In this document: piece after piece, positions 46,546 through 57,384 of the stretch
Numbering within the stretch: the first letter of the stretch is position 1
Layout: every line of letters starts with the position of its first letter
Origin: Nocardia asteroides
Lineage (GTDB): Bacteria > Actinomycetota > Actinomycetes > Mycobacteriales > Mycobacteriaceae
Direction of reading: 5' to 3'
DNA: 64,000 nucleotides
NCBI RefSeq assembly: GCF_900637185.1
Contig: NZ_LR134352.1
Span: 1,054,001-1,118,000, forward strand
The notes under the pieces: model-generated
Seen by the model: the letters and a program-made list of their open reading frames with translations, nothing else
What the model was told of the DNA's origin: nothing
The model's database searches: none
Translations under genes and position numbers: made by a program

Positions 46546-47115
46546 ATGCGAAAGCTTGTCTACTACATCGGCGTCTCCCTCGACGGCTGCATCGCGGGTC
46601 CCGGCGGCGAGGTCGACTTCTATCCGACCCCGCAGAACTACATGGAGTGGATGATGGACGAGTTCCCCGACTCGATCCCGACCCACCTGCGGGCGCATTT
46701 CGGCATGGACCCCGAGCTGCCCGCCAAGAAATGGGACACCGTGCTGATGGGTCGCGGCACCTACATCCTTCCGGGCGAGCACGTCGAGAGCCCGTTCTCG
46801 CACCTGAAGCAGTACGTCGTCTCGTCCTCGCTCGCGCAGGCCGATCACCAGGCGGTGGAGATCGTCGGTGATCCGATCCAGCTGGTGCGTGAGCTCAAGC
46901 AGCGCGAAGGTGGCGACATCTGGCTGTGCGGCGGCGGGCAGCTGGCCGGTCAGCTCATCGGCGAGATCGACGAGATGGTCGTCAAGAGCTATCCCGTCAT
47001 CGCGGGTGAGGGCGTACACGCGTTCACCGGCGTCTTCCAACCGACACAGTTCACCCCGGTGCGGCGCAAGGAATTCGACAACGGCACGCAGGTCACCTGG
47101 TTCGTCCGGGCCTGA
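46546..47115 (+). CDS. RibD/dihydrofolate-reductase-like family protein
   Basis: 189 residues of the RibD C-terminal/DHFR-like fold: KLVYYIGVSLDGCIAGPGGEVDF at the start, VLMGRGTYILP in the middle and DIWLCGGGQLAGQLIGEIDEMVVKSYPVIAGEG near the end, the NADPH-binding pattern of this group. Such small stand-alone reductases are common in actinobacteria and their substrates are mostly unknown. It is divergent from a TetR gene that probably controls it. Confidence 0.85.
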   Translation: MRKLVYYIGVSLDGCIAGPGGEVDFYPTPQNYMEWMMDEFPDSIPTHLRAHFGMDPELPAKKWDTVLMGRGTYILPGEHVESPFSHLKQYVVSSSLAQADHQAVEIVGDPIQLVRELKQREGGDIWLCGGGQLAGQLIGEIDEMVVKSYPVIAGEGVHAFTGVFQPTQFTPVRRKEFDNGTQVTWFVRA

Positions 47116-47124
47116 TTTCCGCGG

Positions 47125-47160
47125 TTATCCACAGGTGACAAGCCTGTGTCGTTTTCCACA
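47125..47160 (+). promoter_or_regulatory. pair of DnaA-box-like sites and CACAGG inverted repeats upstream of ask
   Basis: TTATCCACA (47125-47133, exact DnaA-box consensus) and TTTTCCACA (47152-47160) lie in the same orientation 27 bp apart. CACAGG, CCTGTG and CACAGG alternate through the segment, so it can also form short hairpins. It lies 93 bp before the ask start. Confidence 0.45.
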
Positions 47161-47252
47161 GGCTGGGGAGGTAGCGGCGAATCCGGTGGACCTGGGCCGG
47201 TACTCTTGGTCGCTGATACCAAGCCTGATTGTCGATCGTGAAGGACCTAGCC

Positions 47253-49556
<2,304 letters not shown>

Positions 49557-49569
49557 GCACCGACGCGGA

Positions 49570-49610
49570 ACGGGCCCGGTCACCAGTTACGGTGACCGGG
49601 CCCGTTTTTC
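49570..49610 (+). terminator. intrinsic terminator of ask-asd
   Basis: A perfect 15-bp stem (49570-49584 with 49591-49605), loop AGTTAC, followed directly by a T run. It lies 13 bases after the asd stop and just before the convergent hydrolase gene. Confidence 0.92.
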
Positions 49611-49619
49611 GTGCTCGGA

Positions 49620-50972
49620 TCAGCGGCGGATGCCGGGGGTGCGGGGGTCGTCGCCGAGGCAGACCAGTACCGCGCAGCCCGGCGGGATGCTGGCGAAGGG
49701 CGCCGCGAGCGGCTGGCTCAGGCAGTCGAAGACGGTGCAGCCGGGATAGGCGCCGGGCCCGATGCCGAAGACCGCCAGCAGGATGTTGGCGTCGATGAGC
49801 CGGGCCGGATCGAACTCCACCGGCGGTTCCACATACGGCGCGGCGTCGGGGGCCGGGGTGTCGGTGAAGGCGTCGAACAACCTGCGGAAGAACTCGTGCG
49901 GCAGTTCCTCGGTGTGCGCGATCACCCCGCTGGGGCCGTAGTCGGTCTCGTTGCCGAACGCGCCGGTCCACATCACCATGAGGTCGAGGCCGGGCATGAA
50001 GAAGACGTTCTGCAGGGCCAGCCCCGACATGAAGAACGTGTCGGCGGGCAGGAAGTCCGGCGACTCCGCGCAGTCGGCGCCCACCCAGAACAGGTAGCCG
50101 TAGCAGCTGTTGGCCGCCGACGGCGTGCGGGCCTTGCGCAGGTAGTCGGCCGAGATCACCCGCTCGGCGCCCCAGCGTCCGTCGTTGGCGACGAGCAGGC
50201 CGAGCTTGGCCAGATCGTTGGGCGGCAGCAGCAGATGGGCGTAGCCGTAGGTGTGGCCGGACCGGTCTCGCGCCCAGTAGTAGTCGGTGCGGGGGATGCC
50301 GAGCGGATCGAACAGCTCGCGCTGGGCGAAGTCCTGCAGCGGTTCGCCGACGGCCAGTTCGATCACGTACGACAGCAGGTCGACATTGCGCTGGCTGTAG
50401 CTGAAGGTGGTGCCGGGCGGGTTGGTCAGCTCCACGGCCAGTGCCTGCACGGCGCTGTTCGGGTCGACCGGGATCACCGCGGTGATGCCCTCGGTGAGGA
50501 CGCCGACCTTCATCCCTGAGGTCTCGGTGAGCAGGTTCTCCACCGTGATCGAGCGGTGCAGCGGGTCGCCGAGCCCGGCGGGCAGGTAGCGGTCGATCGG
50601 TGCGTCGATCGCGAGTCTGCCCTGATCGGAAGCGATTCCGGCGAGCATCGACACCACCGATTTGGTGACGCTCCAGACGTTCCACGCCACATCGCCGGTC
50701 TCGTGGTTGCGCAGGCCCTCACCGACGAGGCAATTGTGCCGGAACACTTGCACATTGAGCCGGTTGCGGGTCGCGGCGAATTGCAGCGCCTGTTCGAGCT
50801 TGGCGGGGTCGAGGCCGACCTGTTCGGGGTCGGCGCGTTCGAGTTCGCGTTCGGAGGTCACCGCGCAGGTCGTCGGGCTGCGGGGCGCGGCGGCCGCGGG
50901 CGCGGCGACGAGGGTCGCGCCCGCCATAGCTGTCGCCAACAATCCCGCGAAGATTCCCCTGATTCGCCCCAT
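49620..50972 (-). CDS. secreted serine hydrolase of the beta-lactamase/DD-peptidase fold
   Basis: 450 residues with a Sec signal (MGRIRGIFAG, a hydrophobic stretch and an AAA-AP cleavage site at about residue 29). The class C beta-lactamase/esterase motif SVTK gives nucleophile Ser101 and Lys104; a YSQ triad (TTFSYSQRNVDLLSYVI) follows at about residue 194. A Gly/Pro/Cys-rich tail (DCLSQPLAAPF, CAVLVCLGDD) extends beyond the catalytic fold. It may be an esterase, a D-amino-peptidase or a peptidoglycan-active enzyme; the sequence does not decide. Confidence 0.84.
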   Translation of the reverse strand: MGRIRGIFAGLLATAMAGATLVAAPAAAAPRSPTTCAVTSERELERADPEQVGLDPAKLEQALQFAATRNRLNVQVFRHNCLVGEGLRNHETGDVAWNVWSVTKSVVSMLAGIASDQGRLAIDAPIDRYLPAGLGDPLHRSITVENLLTETSGMKVGVLTEGITAVIPVDPNSAVQALAVELTNPPGTTFSYSQRNVDLLSYVIELAVGEPLQDFAQRELFDPLGIPRTDYYWARDRSGHTYGYAHLLLPPNDLAKLGLLVANDGRWGAERVISADYLRKARTPSAANSCYGYLFWVGADCAESPDFLPADTFFMSGLALQNVFFMPGLDLMVMWTGAFGNETDYGPSGVIAHTEELPHEFFRRLFDAFTDTPAPDAAPYVEPPVEFDPARLIDANILLAVFGIGPGAYPGCTVFDCLSQPLAAPFASIPPGCAVLVCLGDDPRTPGIRR

Positions 50973-51035
50973 ACGGCCGAGGGTAGCCCGCGTGACCTGC
51001 CGTAACCCGTAAAGCGTGGCCGCACAACCCCCTAA

Positions 51036-52286
51036 TCACCGATCCGGTGACCTACCCGTGAATCCCCGAAGCAGATAGATCGCGGCGCCGAGCGCGAGCA
51101 CCGCGAGTCCGGCGAGCACCGAACCGATCGGCAGCGCGAACCCGACGACGACGCAGCCGCCGGCCCCGAGCACCGGCACCCAGCGCGGTGGCCTGCGCTC
51201 CGCGTCGGTGAGCGTGGCGGCCGACAGGTTGGCGATCAGGTAGTAGGTGAGCACGGCGAAGGAGGAGAAGCCGATCGCCGCGCGCAGGTCGACGGTGGCC
51301 GCCAGCACCGCGACCACCGCGCCCACCGCGAGTTCGGCGCGGTGCGGGACGGCGTAGCGCGGATGCACCGCGGCCAGCGCGCGCGGCAGGTGCCCGTCGC
51401 GGGCCATGGCCAGCGAGGTCCGCGAGACGCCGAGGATCAGCGCCAGCAGCGAGCCAGCCGCGGCGAGCACGGCGCCGGCCCGCACCACCGGGGCGAGCCA
51501 GTCGGCGCCCGCCGCCTCGACCACCCGCGCCAGCGGATCGTGTGCCGCGGCCAGCCCGCCGGACCCGAGGGTGAGCAGCGCGGCCACCGCGACCAGCGTG
51601 TACACCGCCAGCGCGCCGGCCAGCGCGAGCATCACCGCGCGCGGGATCGTGCGCTCGGGCTCGCGCACCTCCTCGCCGAGGGTGGCGATCCGCGCGTATC
51701 CGGCGAACGCGAAGAACAGCAACCCCGCCGCCTGCAGCACGCCGTAGGGCCCGATCTGCTTGTCCAGCACCGTCGCCGCCGAATGGTCCCCGCCCAGGCC
51801 GGTCACCACGACCGCCGCCAGCACCGCCAGCACCACCGCCACGATGACCCGCGTCGCCAGGGCCGACTTCTGCACGCCCACATAGTTGATCCCGGTCACC
51901 ACCAGCACCGCCGCGACGGCCACCGCGTGCGCGTGCTCCGGCCACGCGTAGCTGCCCACCGTCAACGCCATCGCCGCGCACGAGGCCGTCTTCCCGACGA
52001 CGAACCCCCACCCCGCCAGATATCCCCAGAACTCCCCGAGCCGCTCCCGCCCGTACACATACGTCCCACCCGACACCGGATACAGCGCCGCCAGCCGCGC
52101 CGACGACATCGCGTTGCAGTACGCCACCACCGCCGCGATCCCCAACGCCACCAGCAACCACGACCCGGCCACCCCCGCCGCGGGCCCCAGCGCCGCGAAC
52201 ACCCCGGCACCGACCATCGCGCCCAACCCGATCACCACCGAGTCCCACAGCCCCAGCCCCCGCCGCAAAGCCCCGTCCGATCCCAT
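51036..52286 (-). CDS. APC-superfamily amino acid permease
   Basis: 416-residue, about twelve-helix APC permease. Family marks are DSVVIGLGAMVGAGVFAALGPAAG in TM1, YPVSGGTYVYGRERLGEFWGYLAGW around TM3, and FFAFAGYARIATLGEEVREPERTIPRAVML in TM6-7. It probably takes up or exchanges an amino acid or amine. ATG at 52286 is preferred because GAGGATGAGG stands just upstream; an ATG at 52304 is also in frame. The gene is preceded by a hairpin-rich leader ending in an intrinsic terminator, so its expression may be controlled by attenuation. Confidence 0.85.
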   Translation of the reverse strand: MGSDGALRRGLGLWDSVVIGLGAMVGAGVFAALGPAAGVAGSWLLVALGIAAVVAYCNAMSSARLAALYPVSGGTYVYGRERLGEFWGYLAGWGFVVGKTASCAAMALTVGSYAWPEHAHAVAVAAVLVVTGINYVGVQKSALATRVIVAVVLAVLAAVVVTGLGGDHSAATVLDKQIGPYGVLQAAGLLFFAFAGYARIATLGEEVREPERTIPRAVMLALAGALAVYTLVAVAALLTLGSGGLAAAHDPLARVVEAAGADWLAPVVRAGAVLAAAGSLLALILGVSRTSLAMARDGHLPRALAAVHPRYAVPHRAELAVGAVVAVLAATVDLRAAIGFSSFAVLTYYLIANLSAATLTDAERRPPRWVPVLGAGGCVVVGFALPIGSVLAGLAVLALGAAIYLLRGFTGRSPDR

Positions 52287-52344
52287 GCCCTCATCCTCGA
52301 GCATCGCCGCCCCCGCCGCGACTCGACGGGTCCGGACATGACAA

Positions 52345-52381
52345 AACGCCGCCAGGTCGATGAGGGAGACCTGGCGGCGTT
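52345..52381 (-). terminator. intrinsic terminator upstream of the permease
   Basis: A perfect 14-bp stem, 52345-52358 with 52368-52381, loop of 9. Read on the minus strand it is followed by TTTT, so it can terminate transcripts entering the permease gene about 60 bases before its start codon. Confidence 0.75.
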
Positions 52382-52545
52382 CGAGTCGAAGGGCCGTCGC
52401 TGGGACGGCCCGTCAGGGTGTCGACGCCCCACAAGCGCCTCTCGGCGGGTGGTCGCTCGTAGCGACAAAGGGGTGAGGCCCGGGGCTGTTCGGACGCCGA
52501 CAGTGGTGTTCAACCGAGGCGCCGCCCGAGCTATTCCGGGCGCTG
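52382..52545 (-). ncRNA. candidate structured leader RNA (attenuator or riboswitch) of the permease
   Basis: About 160 bases without a credible gene. On the minus strand the order is: hairpin 52523-52528/52537-52542 (CGCCCG with an 8-base loop), hairpin 52452-52457/52461-52466 (GTCGCT with a 3-base loop), hairpin 52391-52398/52404-52411 (GGGCCGTC with a 5-base loop), then the terminator at 52345-52381 and the permease start. It could alternatively be a small RNA with its own terminator. No known riboswitch core was recognised. Confidence 0.45.
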
Positions 52546-52584
52546 AATGTGATCCGCGCAACCCAACTTGATCAACTCGTTTTC

Positions 52585-52607
52585 TTGACTAATTCCAGAA
52601 AAGGAGG
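52585..52607 (+). promoter_or_regulatory. furA promoter/operator region
   Basis: TTGACTAATTCC (52585-52596) followed by AAAAGGAGG is an AT-rich element just before the furA start. It resembles the AT-rich FurA-binding element described upstream of mycobacterial furA-katG, so autoregulation is likely. The palindrome TTGATCAA lies at 52568-52575. Confidence 0.5.
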
Positions 52608-52610
52608 AGA

Positions 52611-53057
52611 GTGGGGTCTGTGCACACCGAGGAGATCGACCCCTGTCGACTGTTGCGTGATGCCGGACTGCGGGTGACCGCGCCGCGCGTCGCGGTACTG
52701 AACGCGGTCGCGGCGCGGCCGCATTCGGACGCGGAATCGATCGCGACCGCGGTACGGGTCCGGCTCGGGACGGTGTCGACGCAGGCGGTGTACGACGTGC
52801 TCAACGCCTGCGTGCGCGCCGGAATCCTGCGCCGGATCGAGCCCGCCGGTTCGCCTGCCCGGTTCGAGACCCGGACCGGGGATAATCACCATCACCTGGT
52901 GTGCCGAAGTTGTGGGCTGGTCGTCGACACCGAGTGTGCCGTCGGCGCCCCGCCCTGCCTGCAGCCCGTGGACGCCCACGGCTTCGCGATCGACGAGGCC
53001 GAGGTCGTGTTCTGGGGGCTGTGCCCCGACTGCCGAGATCAGGAGGCCGCGAAATGA
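52611..53057 (+). CDS. furA: Fur-family regulator FurA
   Basis: 148-residue Fur-type metal/redox-sensing repressor. The winged helix holds [20 protein letters not shown] and [20 protein letters not shown]. The metal region has [13 protein letters not shown] and a terminal CPDC pair, giving the Cys4-type zinc site and the His cluster. It is translationally coupled to catalase (ATGA overlap), as furA is with katG in mycobacteria, pointing to peroxide-responsive control of catalase. Start uncertain: GTG 52611 is close to GGAGG (3 bases), GTG 52620 is 12 bases away. Confidence 0.92.
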   Translation: MGSVHTEEIDPCRLLRDAGLRVTAPRVAVLNAVAARPHSDAESIATAVRVRLGTVSTQAVYDVLNACVRAGILRRIEPAGSPARFETRTGDNHHHLVCRSCGLVVDTECAVGAPPCLQPVDAHGFAIDEAEVVFWGLCPDCRDQEAAK

Positions 53058-54514
53058 CCAAGCCGACCACCACCAACACCGGTATCGCTGTCGAGAGCGA
53101 CGACGAGTCGCTGTCGGCCGGCGTCCAGGGACCGGTTGTGCTGCACGACCACTACCTCATCGAGAAGCTGGCGCAGTTCAACCGCGAACGGGTGCCGGAG
53201 CGGATCGTGCACGCGAAGGGTTCCGGTGCCTACGGCGAGCTGGTGGTGACCGGCGACGTCAGCCGCTACACCAAGGCCAAGCTGTTCCAGCCGGGCGCGC
53301 GCACCCAGTCGCTGGCCAGGTTCTCCACCGTCGCCGGCGAGCAGGGCAGCCCCGACACCTGGCGTGACCCGCGCGGATTCGCGATCAAGTTCTACACCGA
53401 GGACGGCAACTACGACCTCGTCGGCAACAACACCCCGGTCTTCTTCATCAAGGACGCGATGAAGTTCCCCGACTTCATCCGCTCGCAGAAGCGGCTGCCG
53501 GGCAGCGGTCTGCGCGACCACAACATGCAGTGGGACTTCTGGACGCTGCGACCCGAGTCCGCGCACCAGGTGACCTGGCTGATGGGTGATCGCGGCCTGC
53601 CCAAGACCTACCGGCACATGGACGGCTTCGGCTCGCACACCTACCAGTGGATCAACGCGCAGGGCGAGCGGTTCTGGGTGAAGTACCACTTCAAGACCGA
53701 TCAGGGCATCGAGTTCCTCACCCAGGCCGAGGCCGACACGCTGGCCGGTTCCGATCCCGACTACCACCGCAAGGACCTGTGGGAGGCGATCGACCGGGGC
53801 GATTTCCCGAGTTGGACGGTGAAGGTCCAGATCATGCCGGTCGCCGACGCCGAGACCTACCGCTTCAACCCGTTCGACCTGACCAAGGTGTGGTCCCAGC
53901 AGGACTATCCGCTGATCGAGGTCGGCACCTGGACGCTGAACCGCAACCCGGGCAACTTCTTCGTCGACATCGAGCAAGCCGCGTTCGAACCGTCCAACAT
54001 CGTGCCCGGCATCGGGTTCTCGCCGGACAAGATGCTGCTCGGCCGGGTCTTCGCCTATGCCGACGCGCACCGCTACCGCATCGGCACCAACTACGCGCAG
54101 CTGCCGCCGAACCAGGCCAAGGCCGCCGAGGTGAACTCCTACTCGAAGGAGGGCGCCATGCGCTACGAGTACAACCCCGCCGACGTGCCGGTGTACGCGC
54201 CCAACTCGTTCGGCGGTCCGCACGCCGACCCGGCGGTCGCGGGCGACGGCGGGCTGTGGGAGTTCGATCCGGCGATGGTCCGGGCCGGCTACATCGAGCA
54301 CGCCGAGGACGGCGACTTCACCCAGGCGGGCACGCTGGTGCGTGAGGTGCTCGACGACGCCGCGCGGCAGCGGCTGGCCGACAATATCGTCGGCCACGTC
54401 CTGGCCGGGGTCACCGAGCCGGTGCTGAGCCGGGTATTCGAGTACTGGCGCAATGTCGACGCCGACCTCGGCAAGGCGGTGGAGGAAGGGGTGCGGGCAG
54501 GCCTGGAAGGCTGA
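53054..54514 (+). CDS. katA: monofunctional heme catalase, small-subunit clade
   Basis: 486 residues; converts H2O2 to water and oxygen in the cytoplasm. The distal His53 lies in [12 protein letters not shown], the distal Asn in [12 protein letters not shown], and the proximal heme Tyr in [41 protein letters not shown] is the family core. The ATG overlaps the furA stop by four bases. The partner of this furA is a true catalase rather than the catalase-peroxidase KatG of mycobacteria, but the wiring is the same. Confidence 0.95.
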   Translation: MTKPTTTNTGIAVESDDESLSAGVQGPVVLHDHYLIEKLAQFNRERVPERIVHAKGSGAYGELVVTGDVSRYTKAKLFQPGARTQSLARFSTVAGEQGSPDTWRDPRGFAIKFYTEDGNYDLVGNNTPVFFIKDAMKFPDFIRSQKRLPGSGLRDHNMQWDFWTLRPESAHQVTWLMGDRGLPKTYRHMDGFGSHTYQWINAQGERFWVKYHFKTDQGIEFLTQAEADTLAGSDPDYHRKDLWEAIDRGDFPSWTVKVQIMPVADAETYRFNPFDLTKVWSQQDYPLIEVGTWTLNRNPGNFFVDIEQAAFEPSNIVPGIGFSPDKMLLGRVFAYADAHRYRIGTNYAQLPPNQAKAAEVNSYSKEGAMRYEYNPADVPVYAPNSFGGPHADPAVAGDGGLWEFDPAMVRAGYIEHAEDGDFTQAGTLVREVLDDAARQRLADNIVGHVLAGVTEPVLSRVFEYWRNVDADLGKAVEEGVRAGLEG

Positions 54515-54533
54515 CCCCGGGCCCGGACACACG

Positions 54534-54569
54534 ACGAGGCAGGTACGCCGCGAGGCGTACCTGCCTCGT
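54534..54569 (+). terminator. furA-catalase terminator hairpin
   Basis: A perfect 16-bp stem (54534-54549 with 54554-54569) with loop GCGA, 20 bases after the catalase stop. No T run follows. Confidence 0.75.
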
Positions 54570-54637
54570 GTCGCTTCCGTAGGAAAAGTATTGGCGCGGA
54601 AGGCTTTCGGACTACCGCGCCGTCGATGTCGTGTCGG

Positions 54638-54697
54638 TCAGAAGTTGCTGAACCAGTACAGCAGGCTCGCCAGCAACCAGACGATCAAGGTCTCCAT
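54638..54697 (-). CDS. 19-residue hydrophobic membrane peptide
   Basis: Small ORF METLIVWLLASLLYWFSNF: a single short hydrophobic helix spanning most of the peptide. GGAGA lies 6 bases before the ATG on the minus strand. A 12-bp perfect palindrome sits about 65 bases upstream in the presumed promoter. No family was recognised. It could be a small membrane protein acting on a transporter or a toxin-like peptide; position and ribosome site argue for expression but do not prove it. Confidence 0.45.
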   Translation of the reverse strand: METLIVWLLASLLYWFSNF

Positions 54698-54760
54698 CGT
54701 CGTTCTCCATCTTCTCGGTACTTCCATCATCGCCGAAGAATCGCCCCAGGCTGACAAGTT

Positions 54761-54772
54761 GTTCTTAAGAAC
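54761..54772. promoter_or_regulatory. 12-bp perfect palindrome
   Basis: GTTCTTAAGAAC is a perfect inverted repeat in an AT-rich island, upstream of the 19-residue ORF on the minus strand and about 270 bases before arsC on the plus strand. It looks like a repressor operator. Confidence 0.5.
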
Positions 54773-54816
54773 CTCTAGAGACGGCCATCGCATCCTTTCT
54801 CCAGACACCGGAACAA

Positions 54817-55003
54817 CCGGGTCCGATCGGTCTCGAGGGGTGATCGGCCGGACCCGGCGGTGCAGACCAGAAGGTGGCTCTTCCAGACGCTGAAGACGCA
54901 CTGCCGACGGTAACCACACCGACGGACTGGGCCGGAGCTGTTCCGACGGTGTCGCGGGGTATACCGACCGGGCCGGTCCGACGAGGGGTGACCGGCCCGG
55001 TCG
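54817..55003 (+). other. hairpin-rich intergenic segment before arsC
   Basis: Two strong hairpins bracket the segment: 54817-54825 with 54849-54857 (CCGGGTCCG arms) and a perfect 14-bp stem 54965-54978 with 54990-55003. Both loops contain CGAGGGGTGA-like sequence. Between them CCGACGG occurs three times in direct orientation (54904, 54919, 54943). No gene is convincing here. It could be the arsC leader RNA, a small RNA or a terminator region. Confidence 0.4.
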
Positions 55004-55040
55004 ATTTACGTAGAGCCGGATCACTGGTAAGGGTGGGGGC

Positions 55041-55709
55041 GTGGTCGAGACTGCCGAGCATCGAGACGCGCTGGACCGTGCCGAGGCGCGGTTGCGCGAA
55101 GAGTTCGCGACGATGTTCGATCCGGCGACGATCCATCGCTACCTGCACTCCTCCTACGCCGACTTCGCCGCCAGGGCGACGGTGACTCTGTATCTCCCGT
55201 TGCTCGCGGAACGTTTCGGCAGGCAACGGTTGCAGGCCCTGGCCAAGCTCGAAGGCAAGGTCGCCCGGCCGCGTCCGACGGTGCTGTTCCTGTGCACGCA
55301 CAACGCGGGCAGGTCGCAGATGGCGCTGGGCTTCTTCGAGGAGCTCGCGCTGAGCCGGGCGGTGGCCTGGTCGGGTGGATCGACGCCGGGCGGGCAGCTC
55401 AATCCGGCGGCGGTGGGCGCGATGGCCGAGATCGGGATCGACATCTCGCGCGAGTACCCGAAACCGTGGACCGACGAGATCATCCGCGCGGCCGACGTGA
55501 TCGTCACGATGGGGTGCGGCGACCACTGCCCGCTGGTGCCCGGCGTGCGCTACGAGGAGTGGATCATCGACGATCCGGCCGGGCTGGAACTGAGCCAGGT
55601 GCGGCCCATCCGCGACGACATCGGCCGCCGCGTGACGGGCCTGCTCGGCGAACTGGGTATCACCGTCACCGGTCCCGCAGGTAGCGCACCCAGCTCCCGT
55701 ACGTCGTGA
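55041..55709 (+). CDS. arsC: arsenate reductase, low-molecular-weight phosphatase fold, with N-terminal helical domain
   Basis: 222 residues. An N-terminal three-helix domain (about 8-75; LREEFATMFDPATIHRYLHSSY) precedes the LMW-PTP fold. The catalytic loop is CTHNAGRS with Cys85 and Arg91 (C-x5-R). The extra cysteines of the actinobacterial mycothiol/thioredoxin-type enzymes are in GCGDHCP (Cys159, Cys163). It reduces arsenate to arsenite. No arsenite exporter or ArsR regulator is next to it. GTG start; the 3' end overlaps the convergent allophanate hydrolase gene by 44 bp. Confidence 0.87.
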   Translation: MVETAEHRDALDRAEARLREEFATMFDPATIHRYLHSSYADFAARATVTLYLPLLAERFGRQRLQALAKLEGKVARPRPTVLFLCTHNAGRSQMALGFFEELALSRAVAWSGGSTPGGQLNPAAVGAMAEIGIDISREYPKPWTDEIIRAADVIVTMGCGDHCPLVPGVRYEEWIIDDPAGLELSQVRPIRDDIGRRVTGLLGELGITVTGPAGSAPSSRTS

Positions 55710-57375
55710 TGTCGGTGGCGGTGACGGCGGCGTCGTAGGTGCAGGCGAAGCCGACGACGGAGCGGCCGTCGGACAGGTCGACGGCGGTCAGCGCCATCGG
55801 GGGCGGCAGTTCGGCGAGGAAGCGGCCGAGGCCGGCCGGGGATACCAGGAACAGTTCGCCGTGGATCGGCGCGCCGAGGCCGTCGCCGTGCCGGACCAGG
55901 CCGGGCTTGGGCGGGGCGGTGTCCAGCGCGGTGAGCCGGTAGGCGTCGCTGGTGGTGATCTCGCCGACGAAGCGGGCGCCGAGCTGGGCGAGCTGCCAGT
56001 GCAGCGGCTGGCCGCGCAGGTGCGCGCCGAAGACCGCCAGCGGCACACCGGTTTCCACCAGCAGCGGGGCCGGGCCGCCGGTGAGCCGGGCGGCCAGGTC
56101 GACGGCGAGCTGGTCGGCGAAGGCGGGCACCACGACCATCACGCCGAACGGCAGGCCCGCCGCCGTCGGGGTGCCGGGAACGGCCACCGCCGCCAGGTCG
56201 AGCAGATTGCAGAAGTTGGTATAGGTGCCGAGCCTGCGGTTGACGCCGAGCGGATCGGCGGCCACCTCGGCGAGAGACGGGTGCTCGGTGGTGGTGGGCA
56301 GCAGCAGGCCGTCGTACCCGGCCAGCAGCGCCGTGGCGGCGGCCTTGGCCCTGGTCAGGGTGTCGAGGTCGCCCGCGAAGGCGTGCGCGTCCAGTGTCTT
56401 TGCCGCGCCGATGATTTCGGCGACGGTGGGGTCGAGTCCCGGCGTGCGCTCGTCCACGAACGAACCGACAGCGGCGTACCGTTCGGCGACGATCGCGCCG
56501 TCGTAGAGCAGGCGCGCGGCGTCCAGCAGCGGGGAGATGTCCACCTCGTGTACCGCGACGCCCTGATCGCGCAGCAGGTCGACCGTGGCGGTGAAGGCCT
56601 GCCGGTAGGGCTCGCTCAGGGGGCTCAGGTCGGCGGGGCGGGGGATGGCCACCTTCGGCGCGGCCGAGGCGGCCAGTCGCACGTCGGCGGGCCAGGCGCG
56701 GCTGCGCGGATCGCGGGCCTCGGGGCCGGCCATGATCCGGGCGGCGTCGACGGCGGTGGCGAGATCGGCAGCGAACACGGTGACCGCGTCGTAGTCGGCG
56801 CAGGCCGGGACCACGCCGTGCGCGGGGACGACGCCGAGGGTGGCCTTGATGCCGACGATGCCGTGCAGCGCGGCGGGCACCCGGCCCGATCCGGCGGTAT
56901 CGGTGCCGATCGCCAGGTCGGCGATGCCGAGCGCCACCGCCACCGCCGAGCCGGAACTCGAACCGCCGGAAATCAATTCGGGATGCGTGGCATGGCGGAC
57001 CGCGCCGTAGGGGCTGCGGGTGCCGACCAGGCCGGTGGCGAACTGGTCCAGATTGGTCTTGCCGAGCACCAGTGCGCCCGCCGCGACCAGCCGTGCCACG
57101 GCGGCCGCGGATTCGGTGGCGGTGTAGGCGAATTCGGGGCACGCGGCAGTCGTCGGCAGGCCCGCCACGTCGACGTTGTCCTTCACCGCGAGCAGCAGGC
57201 CCGCCAGTGGCAGGGACTCACCCGAGGCGACGCGCCGCTCCAGTGCGGCTGCCTCCGTGGCGAGTTCGCTCCGCGGGCGCAGCGTGATCCAGACTTCGGG
57301 ACGGTCCACCTCGGCGATGCGCGCGTAGGCGGCGTCGACCCGCGCGGTCACGGTGTCGAGTAGTCCTGCTGACAT
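55666..57375 (-). CDS. atzF: allophanate hydrolase
   Basis: 569 residues. An amidase-signature domain has the Ser-cisSer-Lys triad: Lys in LLAVKDNVDVAG, Ser in SGGSSSGSAVAVALG and the nucleophile Ser in GTDTAGSGRVPAA. The C-terminal domain from about residue 455 (APPKPGLVRHGDGLGAPIHGELFLV) is the AtzF/DUR1,2 C-terminal domain. It splits allophanate to CO2 and ammonia. The usual partner, biotin-dependent urea carboxylase, is not in this window. It follows a GntR gene by 10 bp, so it is probably controlled by it. Confidence 0.9.
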   Translation of the reverse strand: MSAGLLDTVTARVDAAYARIAEVDRPEVWITLRPRSELATEAAALERRVASGESLPLAGLLLAVKDNVDVAGLPTTAACPEFAYTATESAAAVARLVAAGALVLGKTNLDQFATGLVGTRSPYGAVRHATHPELISGGSSSGSAVAVALGIADLAIGTDTAGSGRVPAALHGIVGIKATLGVVPAHGVVPACADYDAVTVFAADLATAVDAARIMAGPEARDPRSRAWPADVRLAASAAPKVAIPRPADLSPLSEPYRQAFTATVDLLRDQGVAVHEVDISPLLDAARLLYDGAIVAERYAAVGSFVDERTPGLDPTVAEIIGAAKTLDAHAFAGDLDTLTRAKAAATALLAGYDGLLLPTTTEHPSLAEVAADPLGVNRRLGTYTNFCNLLDLAAVAVPGTPTAAGLPFGVMVVVPAFADQLAVDLAARLTGGPAPLLVETGVPLAVFGAHLRGQPLHWQLAQLGARFVGEITTSDAYRLTALDTAPPKPGLVRHGDGLGAPIHGELFLVSPAGLGRFLAELPPPMALTAVDLSDGRSVVGFACTYDAAVTATDITTYGSWVRYLRDR

Positions 57376-57384
57376 GGCGTCTCC

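Noticed and set aside
52382..52545. Cobalamin riboswitch (a CACCACTG segment on the minus strand)
   Set aside because: The rest of the conserved B12-box core was not found, and the downstream gene is an amino-acid-type permease.
51342..52571. 409-codon plus-strand frame opposite the permease
   Set aside because: His/Arg/Gln-rich antisense shadow of a clear membrane permease.
54874..55185. Possible gene starting VALPDAEDALPTV before arsC
   Set aside because: It runs out of frame into arsC, has no ribosome site and spans two strong hairpins.
55041..55709. Full arsenic resistance operon
   Set aside because: Only ArsC is present; no ArsR, exporter or other ars gene lies beside it.
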